From CAZKMM01 sp964553915 (GTDB lineage: Bacteria; RBG-13-61-14; DRUE01), in contig CAZKMM010000074.1 in NCBI GenBank assembly GCA_964553915.1, positions 1-13,241 on the forward strand: 13,241 bases of DNA, given 5' to 3'. Under the pieces are notes generated by a model. The model worked only from the letters and a program-made list of their open reading frames with translations. It was not told where the DNA came from and did not search any database. A program made the position numbers and the translations under genes. Shown here piece after piece: positions 1 through 7,772 of this stretch (the stretch's first letter is position 1; every line of letters starts with the position of its first letter).

Positions 1-1798
1 CAATAATCTCCTCTAGTTCTTCAAATAAGTATTTGGTCAAGTCTTTTGCTCCCAGGGTAGGGAAGGTGGTTCCAAACACAGTGAAAACTCCGCTGGCAAC
101 AAAATACATTCCAATGGAAATAGCCTTTTCACTCATCCATTCAGGTGCGGCCCCTGCTACCGGCAGGTCAGAAATATCATCACCCAGCCCACCTTCCTTG
201 ACCACAGCAGTAGCGGCAATCAGGATTCGGCTGTTATCAACACAGCTTCCCATATGAAGCACCGGGGGAATGCCTACTGTCTCGCATACCGAGCGAAGTC
301 CATCACCAGCATATTCCATTGCAGATTCTGGGGTGAGCAAGCCAAATTTAGCACAAGCCACCGCGGAACAACCAGTAGTGAGGACAATAACATCATGCTT
401 AATAAGCTCCTTAATCATCGCAAGATGAGCACTGTCGTGAACAGTATGAATGTTATTGCACCCAACCACTCCTGCAATTCCCCGAATCCGACCATTGATG
501 ATATTATCATTAAGGGGCTTATAGCTCGCCCTAAAGGTTCCGCCTAAAAGATAATTGATGGTCTCGTGAGAGAAGCCTGCCACCAGCTCGCATTCTTCAT
601 TTGGAATCATAACCTTGCGCTTATCGCGATTTGGGAAGTTTTCAATAGCGGTGCGAACAATCTTCTTGGCAGATTCCAGTGGATTGTGCTCTTCAAAGGG
701 AATATGCTCTGCGCCTGGAATCTTGGCCCGATAGTTGGTAGTAATCAGCTTGGTATGATAGCACTTGGCAACATTTGATAAACTCTGCATAATGCACTGG
801 ACATCCACCACCATCGCATCCACAACCCCGGTAATGATGGCAACTTCCTGATTAAGGAAATTACCTACCAGAGGAATACCATGCCTCATTAAAATTTCAT
901 TGGCGGTACAGCAGATGCCAGCAAGATTGATTCCTTTTGCTCCCTTTTCTTTGGCAAGAGCAAGCATCTCCGGGTCCCGAGCCGCAACCACAATCATCTC
1001 ACTCAAAATCGGCTCATGACCATGGCAGATGATATTAACCTCATCTTCCTTCAAAACCCCGAGATTAACTTTACTGGCAATTGGCTCGGGAATTCCGAAC
1101 ATAATATCCTGAAGCTCAGTGGCAATCATACTTCCACCCCAGCCATCACCAAGAGAACAACGAATTGCCTGATGAATTATATTCTTATACTCCTGGTCAA
1201 CTCCAATATGAGTGCGGTGCATAATCTCCACGATCTCCCGGTCAACCCCTCTTGGAGTTACGCCCACTTTACGCCACAACTCCTGACGCTTAAGTGGGGC
1301 ACGCTTGACCATAAAAATCTCACCTTCCTGCCTGCCGAATTCCTCCATGCAAGCCTTACCAACTTCAACCGCAAGCTCCTGAATGGATTTGTTCTCCACA
1401 TCCAATCCGAGGTCAAGGGCAAGCTCATAAAGTTTCATTTCATCTTTAATGCCGTATCCTGGCACTTTCCCTTCTGCGGCAGCCAAGAAGGTCTCTGCAA
1501 CCCCTCGAGCGTGGTCTGAGTGGGCAGCTGCACCAGCTGCGGTCATTCTGGCAAAATGCCTGGCAGCGATAGTATTGGCATCTGCACCGCAAACACCTTC
1601 CTTAGGTCCCTCTCCAAACGGGTCAATCCGACAGGGACCATTAGAGCAATGCCGACAGCAAAGTCCTAAAGTGCCAAACCCACATTGAGGCATCTGCTCC
1701 TGATACCTGTCCCAAGCGCTCTTCACACCTTCCTTTTTGCCCTTCTCTAAAAGGGGCTCCACTGATGGGTCAATGCTTCTCTTTTTCTCCTCTGCCAT
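1..1798 (-). CDS. cooS: Ni-Fe carbon monoxide dehydrogenase catalytic subunit (CooS/AcsA), 3' end cut by window edge
   Basis: Interconverts CO and CO2 at a Ni-Fe-S C-cluster in the cytoplasm; in acetogens it feeds CO to acetyl-CoA synthase. I translated 599 residues from the minus strand before the window ends. Cys39 and Cys47 fit the D-cluster, and Cys48, Cys51, Cys56 and Cys70 the B-cluster. His261 (HGHEP), Cys297, Cys335, Cys447, Cys477 and Cys519 fit the C-cluster. His93 and Lys558 sit where catalytic His and Lys occur in the family. With the second of two tandem ATGs as Met1, the N-terminal cluster numbers equal those of Carboxydothermus CODH-II; the ribosome-binding-site spacing also favours it. 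The first ATG (1801) overlaps the upstream TGA as ATGA, so translation is coupled to the NuoG-like gene. About 40 C-terminal residues are probably missing. It could be an ACS-partnered or stand-alone CODH; acsB is not in view. Confidence 0.97.
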   Translation of the reverse strand, partial: MAEEKKRSIDPSVEPLLEKGKKEGVKSAWDRYQEQMPQCGFGTLGLCCRHCSNGPCRIDPFGEGPKEGVCGADANTIAARHFARMTAAGAAAHSDHARGVAETFLAAAEGKVPGYGIKDEMKLYELALDLGLDVENKSIQELAVEVGKACMEEFGRQEGEIFMVKRAPLKRQELWRKVGVTPRGVDREIVEIMHRTHIGVDQEYKNIIHQAIRCSLGDGWGGSMIATELQDIMFGIPEPIASKVNLGVLKEDEVNIICHGHEPILSEMIVVAARDPEMLALAKEKGAKGINLAGICCTANEILMRHGIPLVGNFLNQEVAIITGVVDAMVVDVQCIMQSLSNVAKCYHTKLITTNYRAKIPGAEHIPFEEHNPLESAKKIVRTAIENFPNRDKRKVMIPNEECELVAGFSHETINYLLGGTFRASYKPLNDNIINGRIRGIAGVVGCNNIHTVHDSAHLAMIKELIKHDVIVLTTGCSAVACAKFGLLTPESAMEYAGDGLRSVCETVGIPPVLHMGSCVDNSRILIAATAVVKEGGLGDDISDLPVAGAAPEWMSEKAISIGMYFVASGVFTVFGTTFPTLGAKDLTKYLFEELEEII

Positions 1799-2571
1799 CA
1801 TACTCCTCCTTGTTTAATCAATTTTTCTGCCAATTCTTTCTCACGACACTCAGGACATTTCTCTATGTAAAGTTTTACCAGCGGATGTCTAACTCTTAAA
1901 ATCTCCAGCTGGCGAGCACTTCCAAAAGGCTTTCCACAGCTCTTGCAGGTAAGAAGCGGAACCTCGCTCTGCCAGCGGTCAATAACTCTTTCTTCTGGAA
2001 GGTCCTCCATTTTAATGCAACCGGTCGGACAGACATAAACGCAGGCACCACAGCCAATACATTCATCAGGAGCCTTGCTGAAGGGAGCGGTGGTTTTACG
2101 CTCTACTCCCCGGCTCTCAAAGCCAATAGCGGACTGACCGATTAAATCCCGACACACATTCACGCAGAGCCCACAAAGGATGCATTCTTCCCCTTCAGTT
2201 TTTTCCAAATCAGTATCATAAATGCCAAAACGGGCAGCAAATTCCCTAATCACCGGCGAACTCCAGCAACGGGCAAGAAGCATCTCAATTACAACTTTTC
2301 GGTCCCGCTGAATCCGCTCGGAATTGGTATAGATTTCCAATCCGTCATCCTGAATTGGATAGTTGCAGGCAGTGACAACCCTGGTCCTTTTCCCTCTTTT
2401 CACCTCCACAATACATACCCGGCAGGCACCGTAAGCTTCAAGGGCAGGATGATAGCATAAGGTAGGAATCTCGATCCCGAGCCGATGTGCTGCCTGTAAA
2501 ACCGTTGTGCCGTATTTTACCTGAATCGGTTTATCATCTATTTTAATATTTAAAATCCTTTCCTCCTCCAT
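1798..2571 (-). CDS. NuoG/HoxU-like iron-sulfur subunit (2Fe-2S plus two 4Fe-4S) of an NADH-dehydrogenase-like module
   Basis: Predicted electron-wire subunit of a soluble NADH-linked oxidoreductase, 257 aa. An N-terminal plant-type [2Fe-2S] ferredoxin domain has Cys39, Cys50, Cys53 and Cys69. Two [4Fe-4S] motifs follow: Cys130/133/136/140 and Cys171/174/177/181. The region between them (about 86-125) is where NuoG and HydA carry the His-Cys3 cluster; here only Cys102 is present, so that cluster appears absent. The C-terminus has a four-Cys ribbon (Cys209/212 and Cys239/242), possibly a zinc or rubredoxin-like site. It is too short for NuoG and has no molybdopterin or H-cluster domain. It starts 11 nt after nuoF behind AGGAG and overlaps the cooS start. 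Inferred to pass electrons between the NuoEF-like pair and CODH or ferredoxin; no partner is proven. Confidence 0.88.
   Translation of the reverse strand: MEEERILNIKIDDKPIQVKYGTTVLQAAHRLGIEIPTLCYHPALEAYGACRVCIVEVKRGKRTRVVTACNYPIQDDGLEIYTNSERIQRDRKVVIEMLLARCWSSPVIREFAARFGIYDTDLEKTEGEECILCGLCVNVCRDLIGQSAIGFESRGVERKTTAPFSKAPDECIGCGACVYVCPTGCIKMEDLPEERVIDRWQSEVPLLTCKSCGKPFGSARQLEILRVRHPLVKLYIEKCPECREKELAEKLIKQGGV
1805..1811 (-). promoter_or_regulatory. Shine-Dalgarno site of cooS, decides between tandem ATGs
   Basis: AAGGAGG on the minus strand, inside the end of the NuoG-like gene. It leaves 3 nt to the ATG at 1801 and 6 nt to the ATG at 1798, so the second ATG has the more usual spacing. Confidence 0.7.
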
Positions 2572-2582
2572 AGCCTGCTCCT

Positions 2583-4451
2583 TTATTCCCTTTTAACCGC
2601 TCCAAACTTGCAAACCTCATAACAAATACCACACTTGATGCATTTTTCTGTGTCAATAGTATGTGGCTTTTTCTTTTCTCCACTGATGGCTCCCTGCGGA
2701 CACTGCTTGGCACAAGCCATACAACCCGTGCATTTCTCCGGGTCAATACTGTATGTGACCAGCGCCCTGCAAACCCCTGCCGGGCATTTCTTGTCGCGAA
2801 TATGAGCAATGTATTCATCTCGGAAATATTTTAAGGTGGTAAGAAGTGGATTAGCCGCGGTTCCGCCCAAAGCACAGAGAGAAGCATCATGAACCGCATT
2901 GCCCAGTGCTTCCAGCTTTTCCAAATCCTCTTCTTTTCCCTTGCCCTCACAGATGCGGTTGAGAATGTTGAGAATCTGCTTGATTCCTTCCCGGCAAGGG
3001 GTGCATTTGCCACAGCTTTCGCCTTTCAAAAAGTCAAGGAAGTAGCGGGCAACATCAACCATACAGGTATCTTCATCCATTACAATCATTCCGCCCGAGC
3101 CCATCATAGAGCCTACTTTGGTGAGCTCATCAAAGTCCACCGGAAGGTCAAGCATACTTTCCGGCAAACAGCCACCACTGGGACCACCGGTCTGGATTGC
3201 CTTAAATTTCTTTCCACCTCTAATCCCACCGCCAATATCATAAACAATCTGCCGAAGGGTAATTCCCATTGGCACCTCAACCAAGCCAGTGTTGTTAATC
3301 TTGCCCACCAGGGAGAAAATCTTGGTGCCTTTGGAGCCCTCAGTGCCCAAACTGGCATACCAGTCCGCACCATTGTTGAGGATGAGAGGAACATTTGCCC
3401 AGGTCTCAACATTATTTAAATTACTGGGCTTGTTCCAAATGCCCTTGTGAACCGTGTGAATATACTTGGCACGGGGCTCGCCCGGCTTTCCTTCTATGCT
3501 CGCCATCAGGGCAGAACTCTCACCGCAAACAAATGCTCCCCCGCCCTGATTGATCTGGACATCAAAATTAAATCCTTCCTTGCCCAGAATATTCTCTCCT
3601 AAAAGCCCATATTCTTTTGCCTTTTGAACCGCAATGGAAAAGTTTCTTACCGCTAAGGGATATTCATGTCTAACATAAATAAACCCCTGAACCGGGCTTA
3701 CGCCATAAGCAATGGCATAGGCACCTATTATCACCCCCTCCAGGACTGAATGAGGATTTCCCTCAAGAACCGAGCGGTCCATATAAGCTCCCGGGTCTCC
3801 TTCATCAGCATTAATTATCACATAGCGAATATCCCCATGAGCATTTCTGCAGGTCTCCCATTTTACTCCCGCAGGAAAGCCACCGCCTCCTCTTCCACGC
3901 AGTCCAGCTTTTTTAACCTCTTCAATAACCTGCTCCGGGCTCATCTCAAAAAGCGCCTTACAAAGTGCAGAATAACCTCCAACCCGGATATAGTCATCAA
4001 TGCTGGTAGGGTCAATCATTCCATTCATACCAAAAACTAAACGCTTTTGATGCTTGTAAAACGGAACCTCACTCTCACGCGGGATTTTCTCTTTGGTCTG
4101 AGGGTCTTTATAAAGAAGACGCTCAACCACCTCACCCTTTTTAAGGGTTCTTTCAATTATTTCCGGAACATCTTTGGGCTTAACCGCTGTATAAAGAACC
4201 TCTTGAGGATGAATCACAACTAAAGGACCCTTCTCACAAAAGCCATGACAGCCGGTAAACTTCATCCGCACCTTAACTTTTAAGCCATTTTTAGAAATTT
4301 CTTCATTAAAAGCCCGCCAGACCTCCGCACTCCCTAAAGCAAGACATCCCGTACCACCACAAACTGCTATATATGGTTGAGCAGGGTCGTAATCAGCCTG
4401 TAATTTCTTCCTATATTCTTCCAGCTCCGCCGGATCAGAAAAATACGGCAT
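2583..4451 (-). CDS. nuoF: NuoF-like NADH-binding FMN/iron-sulfur subunit (HydB/HndC type)
   Basis: Flavoprotein predicted to exchange electrons with NAD(P)H through FMN, 622 aa. Domains in order: an N-terminal thioredoxin-like [2Fe-2S] domain (Cys31, Cys36, Cys68, Cys72); the FMN/NADH core with GLRGRGGGGFPAG at 183-195; an SLBB-like region; the NuoF [4Fe-4S] site (Cys480, Cys483, Cys486, Cys526); and a C-terminal two-[4Fe-4S] ferredoxin (Cys574/577/580/584 and Cys604/607/610/614). The extra domains at both ends are typical of HydB of electron-bifurcating hydrogenases and of HndC, not of respiratory complex I NuoF. The start overlaps the nuoE-like stop as TAATG, and its ribosome-binding site (GGGAGGTGAG) lies inside the upstream lysine-rich tail. 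NAD versus NADP preference cannot be read from the sequence. Confidence 0.95.
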   Translation of the reverse strand: MPYFSDPAELEEYRKKLQADYDPAQPYIAVCGGTGCLALGSAEVWRAFNEEISKNGLKVKVRMKFTGCHGFCEKGPLVVIHPQEVLYTAVKPKDVPEIIERTLKKGEVVERLLYKDPQTKEKIPRESEVPFYKHQKRLVFGMNGMIDPTSIDDYIRVGGYSALCKALFEMSPEQVIEEVKKAGLRGRGGGGFPAGVKWETCRNAHGDIRYVIINADEGDPGAYMDRSVLEGNPHSVLEGVIIGAYAIAYGVSPVQGFIYVRHEYPLAVRNFSIAVQKAKEYGLLGENILGKEGFNFDVQINQGGGAFVCGESSALMASIEGKPGEPRAKYIHTVHKGIWNKPSNLNNVETWANVPLILNNGADWYASLGTEGSKGTKIFSLVGKINNTGLVEVPMGITLRQIVYDIGGGIRGGKKFKAIQTGGPSGGCLPESMLDLPVDFDELTKVGSMMGSGGMIVMDEDTCMVDVARYFLDFLKGESCGKCTPCREGIKQILNILNRICEGKGKEEDLEKLEALGNAVHDASLCALGGTAANPLLTTLKYFRDEYIAHIRDKKCPAGVCRALVTYSIDPEKCTGCMACAKQCPQGAISGEKKKPHTIDTEKCIKCGICYEVCKFGAVKRE

Positions 4452-5203
4452 TACTTCTCACCTCCCTTTTTACCTTTTCCGGCGGTCTTTTTTCCTCCGG
4501 TAGATTTTTTGGTTTTTGAACCGGTGGTTTTTTTCCCAGTTGCTCTCGGAGTGGTCTTTTTAGTAGTGGATTTTTTGCTAGTTTTTGATTTCGCGGTTTT
4601 TGAAGATTTGCCGGTTTTTTCTTGTTTAGCCTTTGCCTGACCCTTTTCAGATTTTTTTTCAGGCTCGGCTCCTCCCTCTTTCTCTTTTTCAACGCTTGGT
4701 CTTTCTTTTTCTCCTGCTTTTTGCTCCTTTTTCTCAGCTTCTGCTTCTCCCTCCCGCACCGCCTTAAGCATCTTCTCTACCTTGGCAGGATTCATATTGC
4801 CATAATATTTCCCATCTACCACTACAATTGGACCCAGAGCACAGGCACCAAGACAATTAACCGTTTCTATCGAAAACTCTAAATCCTCGGTAGTATCTCC
4901 TGCTTTGATGCCCAGTTTTCTTTCCAATTCTTCAAGCACCAAAGGAGCGCCCCGAACATGGCAGGCGGTTCCCATACAAACCTGACAGACATGTTTGCCT
5001 TTAGGCTTTAAGCTGAATGCTTTATAAAAAGTGGCAATATGATAAATCTGACTTGTGGGCATACCCAGCTTTTGAGCCACGTAGCGCAAATCTTCTTCTG
5101 GCAAATAACGCTCAACATCCTGAATCTCATGAAGAATAGCAATAATCTGGCTTTGACTGCTCCCGTATTTTTCCAGAATTTTATCTATTTCGCCTTTATC
5201 CAT
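4451..5203 (-). CDS. nuoE: NuoE-like thioredoxin-fold [2Fe-2S] subunit with a long lysine-rich C-terminal tail
   Basis: Partner of the NuoF-like protein in NADH-linked electron transfer, 250 aa. Residues 1-152 are an ordinary NuoE/HydC domain with [2Fe-2S] ligands Cys76, Cys81, Cys117 and Cys121. Family members usually stop near 150-170 residues. Here a low-complexity tail runs from about 153 to 250. The first part (153-195) is mixed Glu/Lys/Ala. The last part (196-250) has 20 Lys and 20 Ser/Thr among 55 residues and no acidic residue until the penultimate position, like a histone H1 C-terminal tail. The reading frame is supported because the tail's end carries the nuoF ribosome-binding site and ends in a TAATG overlap. 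The tail's role is unknown; nucleic-acid binding, docking to an acidic partner and polyphosphate binding are all possible. Confidence 0.93.
   Translation of the reverse strand: MDKGEIDKILEKYGSSQSQIIAILHEIQDVERYLPEEDLRYVAQKLGMPTSQIYHIATFYKAFSLKPKGKHVCQVCMGTACHVRGAPLVLEELERKLGIKAGDTTEDLEFSIETVNCLGACALGPIVVVDGKYYGNMNPAKVEKMLKAVREGEAEAEKKEQKAGEKERPSVEKEKEGGAEPEKKSEKGQAKAKQEKTGKSSKTAKSKTSKKSTTKKTTPRATGKKTTGSKTKKSTGGKKTAGKGKKGGEK
4454..4747 (-). other. Lysine-rich, histone H1-like C-terminal tail of the NuoE-like subunit
   Basis: Codes for residues 153-250. The minus strand is strongly purine-rich here because of AAA/AAG, ACC/ACT, GGA and GAG codons. Short K-K-T, K-S-T, T-G-K-K and S-K-T units recur without an exact period. 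No second domain or cysteine is present. Confidence 0.8.
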
Positions 5204-5236
5204 TTCACTTCCCTCTCCAGGAAACTGCTTCTTAAA

Positions 5237-5770
5237 TCATTCGCCTGCCTGCGATAAGCTCTGGTCTGCTACCTCCTGCTCAGCCATAACACTTGCCATT
5301 TTCCTCATCTTTTTCTCTGCTACCTGGTCTGCTTCTGCAATCATTCTTGCTCCGGTGGGGCAGGCTTCTACACAAGCAGGTTCCAAGCCCTGCGCAAGCC
5401 GATCCCAGCAAAGTGAGCATTTCGCCATAATCCCTCCGGGCGCCTTGCGAATCGCACCAAATGGACAAGCAAGAATACAACTGGAACAACCAATGCAAAG
5501 CTCCTTGTTGAAAAATACTGGCTGGTCTGGTTCAGGACGATGAAGAGCACCGGTTGGACAAACCGAGGCGCAGGGAGAATCTTCACACTGATGACACTGC
5601 ATAGGAATTGGTTTATCCATTGCGGAGATAACCTTTACTCTAGGCGCTGGAAGTGGGTCTTCTAAAATTGCTCCCAGCAGAGTCTTGGATTTGCTCCGAG
5701 AAACCGCACAGGCAATCTCACAACTATGACAGCCGAGACATTTTTTAAGGTCAGTAACAATCAGCTTCAT
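5237..5770 (-). CDS. CooF-like polyferredoxin with four [4Fe-4S] clusters
   Basis: Small soluble electron carrier of the CooF/HycB/DmsB class, 177 aa. Sixteen cysteines form four motifs: Cys11/14/17/21, Cys59/62/67/71, Cys92/95/98/102 and Cys118/121/133/137, the usual arrangement for ferredoxins that serve CODH, formate dehydrogenase or hydrogenase. No signal peptide is seen, so it is cytoplasmic. It lies 33 nt upstream of the nuoE-like gene and 15 nt downstream of acsD in the same operon. In Rhodospirillum rubrum CooF couples CooS to a hydrogenase. Here no hydrogenase is visible, and the neighbouring NuoEFG-like set is the obvious candidate acceptor (inference). The C-terminal 35 residues are charged and have no recognised motif. 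Confidence 0.9.
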   Translation of the reverse strand: MKLIVTDLKKCLGCHSCEIACAVSRSKSKTLLGAILEDPLPAPRVKVISAMDKPIPMQCHQCEDSPCASVCPTGALHRPEPDQPVFFNKELCIGCSSCILACPFGAIRKAPGGIMAKCSLCWDRLAQGLEPACVEACPTGARMIAEADQVAEKKMRKMASVMAEQEVADQSLSQAGE

Positions 5771-5785
5771 CTCCTACTCCTTTCT

Positions 5786-6730
5786 TTATCCCAGCAGTTC
5801 GCTGATTAACTTCTTGGTATAAGCAATTGCCTCAGGATGAAGCATAACCACAATATCTGAACCAGCCAACAAACTCATAGTTGCGGTAACCGCCTCGTAA
5901 ATTACCCCTCTTAATTTCTGTTCGCCGAGTTTAGGAGCTTCTTCTGTGGTCTGGTTAGTTTCTTTAATTTTCCAGACTTCAGGACCGACAAAATTAATCA
6001 GGGGTTTTTGCATTTTTTCATCCTGTTGGACCAGTGCTGCCATCCGGTCCCGCTCCATAACTGAATAGCAATATTCAATACCATAACCAAGCGCTCCTGT
6101 GGTGGGGTCCATAATGATGCGGTCCGGCTTTACCCCAAGGTTTTCCAGAAGGGTATTGAGCTGTTTGGCAAGGTTAACATCTATCGGGGTGCTGGCCGCT
6201 ACTATATGACCAAATCCAATTGCCGGTGCTCCCAGTTGTTTGTGATTGTCCTCTTCAATTGGCCAGATGACTAAATTCTTCCCTTCAAATGTCTCCATTA
6301 CCTTGCGGAGAACCTCTCGGTCTTTCTCAACATTTGCCACACCCGAAACAATCAAGGGAACATCCACCGCATTCAGCACTTTTTCCACCGTGGGAAGAAC
6401 GCTATCCGCATCCGCATTCTGACCGTTGGGGTCGGTGCTTTGAAGTTTCAAACAGAGAATCTCCGCACCATATTCCTCCACATCTTTTTTAGCCCAGGCG
6501 GAAACATCATTAAGCACATCCTGGTAAGGCTCCTTGAGAGCATCGGGCCATTTATCAGTATCCGCATCCCAGATGCCAAAAGCTACCCGGGGAGGATTGG
6601 GCATTTCTCCCTCCCAGATGTAAAAGGGATAACAGCTCTCTCCTCCCACCTTGACGGCTTTATCCCCGGTGCCAACGGTGACTTCCAGAATCTTGCCGGT
6701 ATAAGATTCTTTATAAAGCTCTATTGCCAC
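5786..6730 (-). CDS. acsD: Corrinoid iron-sulfur protein small subunit (AcsD)
   Basis: Small (beta) subunit of the heterodimeric CFeSP, which carries the methyl group from methyl-tetrahydrofolate to acetyl-CoA synthase. The 314-aa length matches the family, and the protein reads as a TIM-barrel subunit: alternating strand/helix segments such as PLIVSGVANVEKD and RIIMDPTTGALGYG, then a C-terminal LLAGSDIVVMLHPEA segment. No iron-sulfur motif is expected in this subunit, and none is seen. Translation starts at GTG behind AAGGAGGG. The large subunit AcsC, methyltransferase AcsE and acetyl-CoA synthase AcsB are not in this window and may lie beyond the left edge after cooS. The 73-aa gene precedes it by 37 nt and the polyferredoxin follows it. 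Confidence 0.95.
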   Translation of the reverse strand: MAIELYKESYTGKILEVTVGTGDKAVKVGGESCYPFYIWEGEMPNPPRVAFGIWDADTDKWPDALKEPYQDVLNDVSAWAKKDVEEYGAEILCLKLQSTDPNGQNADADSVLPTVEKVLNAVDVPLIVSGVANVEKDREVLRKVMETFEGKNLVIWPIEEDNHKQLGAPAIGFGHIVAASTPIDVNLAKQLNTLLENLGVKPDRIIMDPTTGALGYGIEYCYSVMERDRMAALVQQDEKMQKPLINFVGPEVWKIKETNQTTEEAPKLGEQKLRGVIYEAVTATMSLLAGSDIVVMLHPEAIAYTKKLISELLG

Positions 6731-6767
6731 TTTCTAACCCTCCTTTCTTGATAGTTCCCTGCTTTAT

Positions 6768-6989
6768 TTAGGCGGGATTTTTTCTCTTTTCACTACCATA
6801 GCTCTCGCCATACCAGTAGCGAAGAGCATTTTTTAGATATTTCAGCTTCCACTCTTTGGAGCCAAGCCTTCCTTCCCAGTCATACTTTTCTCCAAGCTCG
6901 GGCTCTCCGGCTTCGTAAAGCTCCCCTAAAATCTCCACCTCGCTTCCATCAAAACGTTTCTTTTTAATGGTGGGATACTCTTTACTCAC
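6768..6989 (-). CDS. Small charged, aromatic-rich protein of unknown function in the CODH/ACS operon
   Basis: 73 aa, not recognised. It begins at GTG behind a strong AGGAGG site with normal spacing, lies 21 nt after cooC and 37 nt before acsD, and shares their strand, so it is very likely expressed. It has no cysteine, no signal peptide and no membrane segment. The first half is acidic (ELYEAGEPELGEKYDWEG); the second half is basic and rich in Trp/Tyr (WKLKYLKNALRYWYGESYG). The C-terminus ends in a basic KRK segment. Its position between a nickel-insertion ATPase, the RACo activator gene and a CFeSP subunit suggests a maturation, assembly or regulatory role around CFeSP or CODH/ACS, but that rests on context alone. 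Confidence 0.8.
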   Translation of the reverse strand: MSKEYPTIKKKRFDGSEVEILGELYEAGEPELGEKYDWEGRLGSKEWKLKYLKNALRYWYGESYGSEKRKNPA

Positions 6990-7010
6990 TTTCGCACCTC
7001 CTAAAAAAAT

Positions 7011-7772
7011 TTAAATTTTTTTGTTGAACACTCTATCCAGCAACTGCTCTGATGATTTTACTGCGGAGCTGGAATCCGGCAACTGCAAAAGAGATTTTTC
7101 TTCTAAGTCATACTCAATGACCAAGCTGTCTTCTGAAATACTACCAAGATATATTAAATCATATTTTCTAATAATGTCAAGCAGGCGCGGGTCTAAATTT
7201 TCTGCCCGATTTATTACCAGATATTTTTGGTCAATATCCAGATTTAATTCTCCCACCAGCTCAAGCAAATTCCCCGCGGTCCGCACCCCTTTCAGGGTGG
7301 GGTCAGAAACAATTATTAGGTAATTAATTTTTCCTTCGGTTCTTCGGGAAAGATGCTCCATCCCGGCTTCATTATCCACCACCACCCATTTGTAATTCCC
7401 CCGCATTCGGTCAAGAAAATCTCGCAATACCGCATTAGGAGAGCAATAACATCCCGGACCCTCGGGTCTGCCCATTGCCACCAAATCCAGGTTTTTTCCT
7501 TCTGCTACTGCCTGATTTAATCTCAGCTCTAAAAAACTCTGTTTGCTCATCCCCTGGGGAATGGTAAGCTTGGCACCCATAAATTCTTCCAGAACCTGAC
7601 CAATAGTTTCTTCTGGCTTAATCCCCAGCATTACCGGCAAGTTTGAGTTCGGGTCAGCATCCACTGCTAGAATCGGGGTCTCCCCTTTTTTAATAAGGTA
7701 ACGAATCAAAAGAGCAGAGAAGGTGCTCTTTCCTACCCCTCCTTTTCCTGCTACTGCGATTAAATCCCCCAT
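7011..7772 (-). CDS. cooC: CooC/AcsF-type nickel-insertion ATPase
   Basis: MinD/SIMIBI-class P-loop ATPase that matures the nickel sites of CODH or acetyl-CoA synthase, 253 aa. A deviant Walker A (GKGGVGKST, residues 9-17) carries the signature lysine. DADPNSN (38-44) fits the switch region. The Cys108-Tyr-Cys110 pair matches the CxC motif that binds metal at the dimer interface of CooC1. A Walker B-like stretch (WVVVDNEAGMEH) follows. Cytoplasmic. The start ATG directly abuts the RACo stop (TGAATG), so the two are translationally coupled. The acsV neighbour favours the AcsF branch, while cooS in the same operon fits CooC; sequence alone does not separate them. Confidence 0.94.
   Translation of the reverse strand: MGDLIAVAGKGGVGKSTFSALLIRYLIKKGETPILAVDADPNSNLPVMLGIKPEETIGQVLEEFMGAKLTIPQGMSKQSFLELRLNQAVAEGKNLDLVAMGRPEGPGCYCSPNAVLRDFLDRMRGNYKWVVVDNEAGMEHLSRRTEGKINYLIIVSDPTLKGVRTAGNLLELVGELNLDIDQKYLVINRAENLDPRLLDIIRKYDLIYLGSISEDSLVIEYDLEEKSLLQLPDSSSAVKSSEQLLDRVFNKKI

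Noticed and set aside
1016..1519. 167-codon plus-strand open frame
   Set aside because: Lies antisense inside cooS, whose metal ligands are all intact; no ribosome-binding site or recognisable protein.
2543..2818. 91-codon minus-strand open frame across the nuoF/NuoG-like junction
   Set aside because: Out-of-frame shadow of the nuoF ferredoxin domain; both flanking genes are complete without it.
4435..4692. Second lysine-rich frame overlapping the nuoE tail, and the thought that the tail is a frameshift artefact
   Set aside because: The alternative frame is basic only because the DNA is A/G-rich. The real frame ends exactly at the nuoF start with the nuoF ribosome-binding site inside it, so it looks genuine.
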